64,000 nucleotides of DNA. Source: Amoebidium appalachense. Taxonomy: Eukaryota > Ichthyosporea. Positions 56,969-64,000 of this stretch are shown piece after piece (positions within the stretch are counted from its first letter, which is position 1; each line of letters starts with the position of its first letter). Made by a program: the position numbers and the translations under genes. Location of the stretch: the NCBI GenBank assembly GCA_963693365.1, contig CAVNZM010000004.1:12586001-12650000 (forward strand), written 5' to 3'. Below the pieces are notes generated by a model. That model was not told the origin of the DNA. It worked only from the letters and a program-made list of their open reading frames with translations, and made no database searches.

Positions 56969-59460
56969 CTACAAGGCCGCGGCCGCGTTGGAGGGGGGCT
57001 CGTCGTTGCCGGGGCCGTCGGCGCGATGGCGTCTGCGAGGTGTTTCTTCGTCCCGCCCGTCGCCATCGTCCGCCTCCGACCTCCGCCTTTTCTGGGCGGA
57101 TTGCGACTCGAACACTTCCATTAAACCCTTCAACCGGGCGCCGACCCCAGTCTCGATGCGAGATTCTATGTCTTTTTCCAAATCTTCTTTTTCCTTGGCC
57201 AGTTCGGTAATCCTCGCCTCCTTCCTTTCCATTTTCGCTGCGTATTTCGAGTTCTTGCTAATTTCCTCCCGATAGGCCTGTGTGGTCTTTGAAAGCTCCC
57301 GTTTGAGGTTGGCCACCTTCCCTATCTCGTCAGTGAGCTCCGTATTGAGTTCTTTAAGTTCCCCCTCGAGGTGTTTACGCTCCGCTTCCTTGGTCTCCTT
57401 CAATTTCGTGTTTTCGGCTTCGAGTTTGCGAACTTTCTCTTCGAGGCCGTTGATCGTTGTCGAGTCCGCGTTGTTACGACGTGTTAGCTCCTCGATCTTC
57501 GCGTCCTTCTCCGCGCTAAGCTTGTCCAATCTTTCCCTCATCTCTCTTTCTCCCACGGCTGCGATCTTCAAGCTTTGCTTCAGCGTCGCCCTTTCCTGCT
57601 CGAGCTTAACGATCTGCGCGCGGTGCCGCTCCGAAACCATGCCGACGAGGCGCGTGATGGTGGAAACAACCTGCAAAGTGGCCTCGGAGTCGCCGTGGAG
57701 TAGACCGGATAGTTCGCTCAAGGGGTCGGCTGGGGGTGGGGGTCCGGGGAGTGCGAGGCGCGCGCGCCGTCTAATGTCTTGCTCCTGCTCCTCCTCCTCG
57801 GCCTCTCGTTCTCGTTCGATCTCTCGCACCGCTCCCTTGTTCTCCTCACGCTCATCTCGCTCCGTTCCCTCGTTCTGTGGATCTCGTTCCAAATCTCGCT
57901 CCTCTCGCACTTGCTCCTCTCTCTCCTTCTCCGCTCGCTCCTTCTCTCGTTCCATCTCTCGCTCCTTCTCTCGTTCCTCCGCTCGCTCCTTCTCTCGTTC
58001 CTTCTCTCGCTCCTTCTCTCGTTCCTCCGCTCGCTCCTTCTCTCGTTCCTTCTCTCGTTCCTTCTCTCGTTCCTTCTCTCGTTCCATCTCTCGCTCCTTC
58101 TCTCGTTCCTTCTCTCGCTCCTTCTCTCGCTCCTTCTCTCGTTCCATCTCTCGCTCCTTCTCTCGCACTCGCTCCCTCCGCTTGCTCCTTCTCTCGCTCC
58201 TTCTCTCGTTCCATCTCTCGCTCCTTCTCTCGCTCCTTCTCTCGCACTCGCTCCCTCCGCTTGCTCCTTCTCTCGCTCCTTCTCTCGTTCCATCTCTCGC
58301 TCCTTCTCTCGCTTCTTCTTCTCTCGCTCCATCTCTCGCTCCTTCTCTCGTTCCATCTCTCGCTCCTTCTCTCGCTCCTTCTCTCTCTTGTTGTCCTCTC
58401 GATCCTTTCGCTTCTTTCGCTCCATTTCTCGATCCAACCTTGCGCTCTCTCGGTTAATTCGCGCCTCCCCTCGCCGCTGACTCTGCAGCTGTTTCTGTTG
58501 CTGGGCCCCAGCAGGCGAATGGAACAGTCCGGTCGTGGAAAATGGTTGGCGTTGCCCCGTGTGTGCCCCAGGAGAGAAGAGTCGTGGCTGTGCAAATGGT
58601 ATAGGCTGTGGAGAGGCCTGCAGAGGCCGTGTCATTAGGGGTTGTGGCTGAAACCCGAATTGCCGAGGGTCGAGAGTGTTGGGTAGAATTGGTCTGTTTT
58701 TGGTGCCGCCGGTTGTGGTTTGGGGTCCCGTGGTGGGAGCTGCCGGGGATGCAGAGGACGGTGCTGTCAGGAGTGGAAGATCGAACGGGGATGCAGAGGA
58801 CGGTGCTGTCAGGAGTGGAAGATCGGACGGGGATGCAGAGGACGGTGCTGTCAGGGGTGGAAGATCGAAGTCGACAAACCAATCTACAGTGGGTGGAAAA
58901 TCAATCTCTTCCTCTTGTCGGATCAACCCCTCGAAATTTTCAATCGCCGACCAATCTATGTCCTGGGGCGGAATTGTCATCGAAGGGCGGAAAGTCTTTC
59001 CGGGTGTAAAACGTTGCAAAAATGTTGCCAAAGAACACGGATAAACCAACGCGTTCACACTGGTCAAACGTGTAGCCGTTAAAGGTTCAACATAGAGGAC
59101 TTTCAACTCATCGGCTACATGCCTTAGTATCCCGGCTGCTTTTCTCAGGCGGAGGAATTCAGAAAGCGAAGGTGCCGTGATGTGTTCATCTGGCTGTGTG
59201 CGCGATGAAGAATGTGAAGCAACGTGAATGAAATGGTGGAACGGCGTATTTGGTCCTGTTTTGGTAGAAGGTACACAAACGTGGTTGTGGTCTTCTGTGC
59301 ACTCGCCCAACGCGCACGATTTATCTATAGTCACATCCAAAAACACATCATCTCCCCTCGTCACTAACGCTGCCTCAAAATATCGATCTTCACCAACTCT
59401 GACTCCAATAGTGCCTGGGGCGTACAGGCGCAATAAGCATGCAAACTGTGCTCGGTCCAT
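56969..59460 (-). CDS. Very long charged coiled-coil protein, apparently frameshifted
   Basis: Read from ATG 59460. The N-terminal domain (about 1-200) looks globular, with a Cys/His stretch (ALGECTEDHNHVC). Then three 14-residue repeats of the SPFDLPLLTAPSSA type (58745-58870), a Gln/Pro-rich linker and a long EREK-type charged helix made of repeated GAGCGAGAGAAG (12 bp). The reading frame is lost twice at two copies of a unit ending in a 31-bp insert, spaced 79 bp apart (58162 and 58241). A new frame, 56969-58168, resumes the same helix and continues with a Leu-zipper coiled coil, a basic KRRRSEADDG and RRRHR (nuclear signals), and an Ala-rich tail. The full product would be about 820 residues; a tegument or scaffold role is possible. 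Confidence 0.65.
58162..58319 (-). repeat. 79-bp tandem duplication with frame-shifting insert
   Basis: The motif CTCGCACTCGCTCCCTCCGC recurs at 58162 and 58241 (plus strand), 79 bp apart, in an array of TCTCGCTCCTTC repeats. 79 is 1 mod 3, so each copy shifts the frame by one; three copies would restore it. Confidence 0.85.
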
Positions 59461-59911
59461 ATCTCGCGGAGTCTACGAATTCTTACGCATTTTCGGCCTA
59501 GCGATTTAGTACATTGTGGCAGCTTATTTGGCCAGGGCTGGGTTTTGTACGTTTTTTTTTTATCAAAGAGTCGCGCAGCCAATCGTTCACTTCCGATGAA
59601 CCAACAACCAATCGTTATTTCGATAGGAAATCGGTGATTGGATGATATTCAGCCAACAAATGGGCTGTTGCCATGTGTCATTAATGATTGGTTTGTCGAA
59701 ATGTCTCGCATTTTTCTTGACTTGTTGGATCGCTGATCTTCAACCAGTCATATATCTACAAATTGCTTTTCTGTTATTTTAATTGGCTAGACGTCGTGCA
59801 AGTGTTTTGGGCTAAAAGATTCCCGTGCTGTGATTGGTTGCTCAATCGTATCACGTTGGAAGATGCATCGGTATGTTGTTTTGCTTTATTGAGTCTCTCG
59901 GGTCGGACGTT
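59461..59911. promoter_or_regulatory. Intergenic region rich in CCAAT/ATTGG motifs
   Basis: It lies upstream of the coiled-coil gene (minus) and past the end of the 141-residue gene. Motifs at about 59580, 59611, 59638, 59688, 59783 and 59835 include CCAATCG, CCAATCGTT, GATTGGAT and GATTGGTT. No TATA box or gene is convincing. Confidence 0.55.
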
Positions 59912-60337
59912 CTACTCCGAGTCGCCGTCGTCGAGGATGGAATCTGTTTCTATATAGTTGTCCTTGTCGACGTGTTTGAGTGATTGCTTTGTGGCGAGGT
60001 CTTTGTCCGGTATGGCAGTCAGGAAGGATACCAGGTCGTTGGCCTTTTTCGTGTCCTTGAAGTACGTTTCGAGCTGACGGCGGAGATACTGTTCGCTTAG
60101 TTGTGGCTTTTTGATTGATTCTTGAAGAATCAGAAGGTCTTTCGTGGGAAGCTCGAGTGACCTGACATTTCCAGACGACATGTACTTCAGAATGGCCTTC
60201 TTTATAGTATTCATTTTCTTGGTAACAGGTTTTGTCTGTGCCGCGTGCTCCTTGATCTGTGCGTGGAGGGTTGCATAGTCACGCAAAACGCCCTTCAAGC
60301 TCTCTACATTGGAGATCTCGGTGTTTGGTTTTCCCAT
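59912..60337 (-). CDS. Small helical protein of unknown function
   Basis: 141 residues, mostly helical and basic to residue 60 (KPVTKKMNTIKKAILKYM), then a mixed region and an acidic tail (DSILDDGDSE). Small helical proteins with 'KK..L..yM..g.....l' occur as virion or DNA-associated proteins in various DNA viruses, but I do not claim a family. The start is near the divergent gene at 60461. Confidence 0.55.
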   Translation of the reverse strand: MGKPNTEISNVESLKGVLRDYATLHAQIKEHAAQTKPVTKKMNTIKKAILKYMSSGNVRSLELPTKDLLILQESIKKPQLSEQYLRRQLETYFKDTKKANDLVSFLTAIPDKDLATKQSLKHVDKDNYIETDSILDDGDSE

Positions 60338-60393
60338 TTGCTATTACACACACATAATATTTTGTGGTGTTTTCGGCGATGTCGTGGTGCCTA

Positions 60394-60460
60394 CGTCATC
60401 GAGTCTTGGTTCTGCTTGCGTCATCGAGTCTTGTTCTGCTTGCGTCATCGACGATTATAA
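60394..60460 (+). promoter_or_regulatory. Promoter with three CGTCATCGA repeats and TATA
   Basis: CGTCATCGAGTCTTG at 60394 and 60419 and CGTCATCGACG at 60443 (spacing 25 and 24 bp), then TATAAATG at 60456-60463 that overlaps the first ATG. With TATA so close, translation may start at a later ATG such as 60530. Confidence 0.5.
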
Positions 60461-61771
60461 ATGACGATGTCATCGACCGCGAGCCCGACGTTTCGATCAT
60501 TGGTTGGATTTGTCCGTGTGAACCCCAAGATGCGTTTTGCGACGACCGGGGCGAGTTGTGTGCCGCTGTGCTTTTTCAACCATCCTGTCGAAGGAGCCTC
60601 CGTGTTCCTAGCCCGACCCCGTGCCTACAATCCATTTGGGGGTGTCGAGAGGTGGAGCCTTGAGACGGGCCCTGTTGGCTTCGCGAGCGCTGGTCTGGCG
60701 CGGTTTTGCGAGTTGACCACAGCGTACGTCGTGCTGGTAGTCGATTATCCGACGTTTGTTGTGTGGGGCAAATGTACAATCTCGTTGGTTAATCGCCATC
60801 GCGCGGAACCTGGCGTTGGCCAATCAGCGTTGCTGCGCGCGTCACCGGGCAGTGCAAACGCGGATAGGCGGGTTGGGGCCGCGTCGGGTGACATACTCGC
60901 GCTGGACGTCTTGCTGCCGTTCGATGTAACCGGTGCGCGTCTCGTGGGATACAGCGGTCGCCACGGGGTCGTGGTATTTTTGATCCACAGCAGCCCAGAT
61001 CTGGGTGACTGGGCCTGTCCGCAGCTCCGGGGATATGGGACCGGTACTGCCGGGGCTGGGAAAGGACCCGGGTTGCCGCTTTGGTCGATGGACCGACATG
61101 TGGTCTCCGAGCATCCGTGTTCTGTGGGCGACTCGCTTGTTGTGTTGTGTCGGGGAGAGCGAGGATCGACGTTTGTTGTGTCGGTTGATTGGGTCACGGG
61201 TGCGCGGAACTGGAGTGTCTGTCTAGGTGGGTGGATGGGCGCGATGGGGGTGTTGTCGGTGTCGAGTGTCGATATCCGTGTTCTGTACCACAATCATGCG
61301 CCAGGTGAGGACGGGACGCTCGCGGTGGTGGACGCGATCGGTCTGCGGGACGGCCGACTTCTTGGGGAATGCAGATTGGATATGCTGACGACCTGTAGAC
61401 CTCATTGGTGCGGTGATGAAGTCGGGTGTGCATTCTGTTCAAAGGCACCCCTCGAGCCCACACATCGATACTTTGCCAAGCGTGCATTATGTACTTGTTG
61501 GGTGGATATGTACGAGAGGACGGTGTTGTACCGCGGGGGCGACCGATTGTATGTTGGTCGCCTGGGTTTCAGTAGAGGGGATAGCGATGTGCTGATATAC
61601 GAAGTCGGCGCTGACGATGTGGTGCGTCTTGTCAGCCACCATCGCGTGTTTCTGGATGGTGTCGTGCACGCGCTGACCATGAGTGTCGCCAGTCGATTCG
61701 TTGTTTTGGGGGCACACGTGACCGCCGATGGAGGGAGTATCTTTCAGGTTTTTCGGTGGAAGATCGAGTGA
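60461..61771 (+). CDS. Possible beta-propeller-like protein
   Basis: 436 residues from ATG 60461 (413 if the start is 60530). The sequence is beta-rich, with repeated hydrophobic strands and short loops, several Trp and Gly pairs, and segments such as DIRVLYHNHAPGEDGTLAVVD and LYRGGDRLYVGRL that recall propeller blades. A Cys-rich patch (CRPHWCGDEVGCAFCSK, CTCW) is near residue 310. No enzyme motif is visible. A triple repeat and TATA box lie upstream. The call is by eye and weak; no family is recognised. Confidence 0.55.
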   Translation: MTMSSTASPTFRSLVGFVRVNPKMRFATTGASCVPLCFFNHPVEGASVFLARPRAYNPFGGVERWSLETGPVGFASAGLARFCELTTAYVVLVVDYPTFVVWGKCTISLVNRHRAEPGVGQSALLRASPGSANADRRVGAASGDILALDVLLPFDVTGARLVGYSGRHGVVVFLIHSSPDLGDWACPQLRGYGTGTAGAGKGPGLPLWSMDRHVVSEHPCSVGDSLVVLCRGERGSTFVVSVDWVTGARNWSVCLGGWMGAMGVLSVSSVDIRVLYHNHAPGEDGTLAVVDAIGLRDGRLLGECRLDMLTTCRPHWCGDEVGCAFCSKAPLEPTHRYFAKRALCTCWVDMYERTVLYRGGDRLYVGRLGFSRGDSDVLIYEVGADDVVRLVSHHRVFLDGVVHALTMSVASRFVVLGAHVTADGGSIFQVFRWKIE

Positions 61772-62075
61772 TGTGTGGGCTACTATTGCCCGGTGTACTA
61801 ACGATTTGAAGCTACACAGCTGGCTATTTTTGCTTTCGTGCTCGCTTATTAGTATTCAATTTACACACCATGTTCTGTCATTTGGTTTAGGTGTTGGCAC
61901 TAAGATATGTAATTGCACACCGACATGTGTCGACGGTTCATAGTCTTTGCTTCTGTTTGCCAGCACTGCCAAAGTTTGTATCCATCAAACATTATATATA
62001 AACTGTATCTGTATCTGTGTGTTGTTCCCCGTTCCGTGCATGCTCGATAATAGCAAGTAAAATAATGGGTTAGTC
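61772..62075. other. Intergenic region between convergent genes
   Basis: Moderately AT-rich, with TATATATAAAC at about 61991. No gene or repeat is evident; it presumably holds 3' ends of two transcripts. Confidence 0.5.
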
Positions 62076-63056
62076 TCATATGACCACTGATTCGATGTAT
62101 CCTCGGGTGGGTGCGGCGTCCCTTGCAGGGCAGCCATGTGTGTGTTGCGTTTGTGTTGTGGATTGTGCGTACGGGTCGAGCTTGCGTTCGTGGCCGACAA
62201 AGAAATTTGTCGTGAGAGTCGCGATTGTTCGGCTTGACGCGAGTGTCACTTGGTATGCCTTGAGGGATGCACATGCAAATGCTTTGTCGTCGAAGAAAGA
62301 CTCGCATCTCGCCAGTGTTTTTGAGATTGTTGTCGAGCCGGATTTGACGGCCGTGACCGTTCCACAGTCGTGCAGTGGAAACGCAACATATGTGCCTTCA
62401 AAAGCACCCTTGACGGTCCAACAAGGGCTCTGTTTGTCTCCAGAGAAGTGGATCAGTCCTGAAGATATTGCCCCGTGAACTGTCCCGTCGTATGTCATCC
62501 ACGGAGACGATCCGTGTGTGAATACGCGGCCGCCGTGTACATCCAGAAATGCAATTCTATGGATGTTTGGGTCCCTCGATGTGGCCGTTTTCTGTTGGGG
62601 TTCGTTATTTTCCTGGTAGAGTCTTTTGTAATTGGCGAGTTCGTGGTGAAGCCTAATGTTATCCTTTTCCGTCTCTTGTAATGAATTTATAAGCCTGTTC
62701 TGATTATTTAAGAGCTTGATCGCATTGCTTATTTGCGACATGATATTTTCCAATCCCTTCTCGGGTGGATCGTCTTTGGTTTTTTCTGTTGTGCCTGGTT
62801 GCAAATGAGCAGCCATCGTCGTGAAATGGTTCAAAATTCTGAGTGTCTGTGTGGAGGTTCTGTTAAACATGTTTATTATATTTTTAATGTCGTCTATTTT
62901 GTTTGGGTCGTCGACATCAGTGCCACCCCCAACTGTTCCCGATCCAGCGGTGTCGCTTTCTTTTGGCATTTTCGATAACAATCTGACGATGTCATCGTGT
63001 GTGGCGCTCAGTGAATTCCGAATTCCGCTTAGAATTTCTTCGTTGTCGGTTGACAT
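62076..63056 (-). CDS. Unknown protein with N-terminal helix and C-terminal globular part
   Basis: 326 residues. A polar helix-rich first half (residues 1-155, with Asn/Gln-rich coiled-coil-like MSQISNAIKLLNNQNRLINS) leads to a beta-rich C-terminal part from residue 160 with several Cys and a Thr/Ser-rich stretch. This layout resembles trimeric fibre or host-binding proteins in general, but nothing specific is seen. It ends at a stop near 62076, with the tandem repeat array just upstream of its start. Confidence 0.55.
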   Translation of the reverse strand: MSTDNEEILSGIRNSLSATHDDIVRLLSKMPKESDTAGSGTVGGGTDVDDPNKIDDIKNIINMFNRTSTQTLRILNHFTTMAAHLQPGTTEKTKDDPPEKGLENIMSQISNAIKLLNNQNRLINSLQETEKDNIRLHHELANYKRLYQENNEPQQKTATSRDPNIHRIAFLDVHGGRVFTHGSSPWMTYDGTVHGAISSGLIHFSGDKQSPCWTVKGAFEGTYVAFPLHDCGTVTAVKSGSTTISKTLARCESFFDDKAFACASLKAYQVTLASSRTIATLTTNFFVGHERKLDPYAQSTTQTQHTHGCPARDAAPTRGYIESVVI

Positions 63057-63143
63057 TTCTGCTTATCATTGCTGTGAAAATATCGACACCGCCCGAGCGA
63101 CAAATTATTGGTCTCGTAACAGACACGCCAATCGGCTAGTCTG

Positions 63144-64000
63144 GTGGGACGGAAACACGGGTTCTGTGTGGCGACCAATCGGAACGCGCGGTTGGGGCGT
63201 GGTCGTAGTGACGGGGCTGCGGTCAAGAGTAGGAGCATCATCGAAGACCCTGTCGTGTCGGACGCGCAATCTGATTGGTGGGACGGAAACACGGGTTCTG
63301 TGTGGCGACCAATCGGAACGCGCGGTTGGGGCGTGGTCGTAGTGACGGGGCTGCGGTCAAGAGTAGGAGCATCATCGAAGACCCTGTCGTGTCGGACGCG
63401 CAATCTGATTGGTGGGACGGAAACACGGGTTCTGTGTGGCGACCAATCGGAACGCGCGGTTGGGGCGTGGTCGTAGTGACGGGGCTGCGGTCAAGAGTAG
63501 GAGCATCATCGAAGACCCTGTCGTGTCGGACGCGCAATCTGATTGGTGGGACGGAAACACGGGTTCTGTGTGGCGACCAATCGGAACGCGCGGTTGGGGC
63601 GTGGTCGTGGTGACGGGACTGCGGTCAAGAGTAGGAGCATCATCGAAGACCCTGTCGTGTCGGACGCGCAATCTGATTGGTGGGACGGAAACACGGGTTC
63701 TTGTGTGGCGACCAATCGGAACGCGCGGTTGGGGCGTGGTCGTGGTGACGGGACTGCGGTCAAGAGTAGGAGCATCATCGAAGACCCTGTCGTGTCGGAC
63801 GCGCAATCTGATTGGTGGGACGGAAACACGGGTTCTTGTGTGGCGACCAATCGGAACGCGCGGTTGGGGCGTGGTCGTGGTGACGGGACTGCGGTCAAGA
63901 GTAGGAGCATCATCGAAGACCCTGTCGTGTCGGACGCGCAATCTGATTGGTGGGACGGAAACACGGGTTCTGTGTGGCGACCAATCGGAACGCGCGGTTG
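63144..64000. repeat. 134-135 bp tandem repeat, about 6.4 copies to the window end
   Basis: GTGGGACGGAAACACGGGTT recurs at 63144, 63278, 63412, 63546, 63680, 63815 and 63950; the period is 134 bp, then 135 after a single T insertion from the fifth copy. Each unit has GATTGG just before the start and CCAATCGG about 25 bp inside, an inverted CCAAT pair, plus a 30-bp GC-rich stretch. Open frames here are artefacts of the repeat. The array runs off the window. Confidence 0.98.

Noticed and set aside
57282-58457. Ser/Leu/Arg-rich ORF on the plus strand
   Set aside because: Antisense shadow of the EREK repeats of the coiled-coil gene.
63372-63964. ORFs in the tandem array
   Set aside because: Created by the 134-135 bp repeat; 135 is a multiple of 3.

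Overview
The window falls into two very different halves, meeting near 38.53 kb. The left half (1 to about 38.5 kb) is nuclear DNA of a eukaryote. Genes are sparse and intron-rich, splice sites are GT-AG with one GC-AG case, and noncoding DNA is full of (CA)n/(TG)n arrays, G or C homopolymer tracts and long purine tracts. The reassembled genes are a PP2A activator (PTPA, nine exons), an FkbM-type methyltransferase with an N-terminal membrane anchor (seven exons), a secreted S1 protease with an EGF-like domain and hydrophobic tail (four exons), a UPF0729/C18orf32-like small membrane protein (two exons), a coiled-coil protein (four exons), a disordered single-exon protein and the 3' end of one further gene. 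The exon phases all fit. I cannot name the organism; the gene set suits a protist.

The right half (about 38.55 to 64 kb) has no homopolymer or CA tracts and no evident introns. It is packed with about 20 ORFs on both strands. Recognisable proteins are a YqaJ/lambda-type exonuclease, a Vps4/katanin-type AAA ATPase, a KilA-N plus T5orf172 protein, a bulb-type lectin on a membrane anchor followed by a PAN/apple-like segment, a possible Fic-like protein cut by an assembly gap, and a very long charged coiled-coil protein. The rest are unknown. This looks like part of a large or medium dsDNA virus integrated in the genome (or joined to it by assembly error). No capsid, polymerase or packaging hallmark is visible here, so the family stays open. 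One 450-residue protein has weak resemblance to minor capsid or penton-type proteins.

Several virus-like genes are broken in simple ways: an in-frame TAG between lectin and PAN segment, an in-frame TAA inside the KilA-N domain, a -1 shift near the end of the AAA ATPase, a C7-tract shift in a small secreted protein, a C6-tract problem at the lectin N-terminus, and a duplicated 79-bp unit that throws the coiled-coil gene out of frame. This fits a decaying endogenous element, recoding, or assembly error. Intergenic regions in this half carry many CCAAT/ATTGG motifs, some TATA boxes and tandem repeats: 60 bp x3, 30 bp x7, 68 bp x2, 88 bp x2 and 134 bp x6.4 at the right edge. A 500-N scaffold gap lies at 49,445-49,944.
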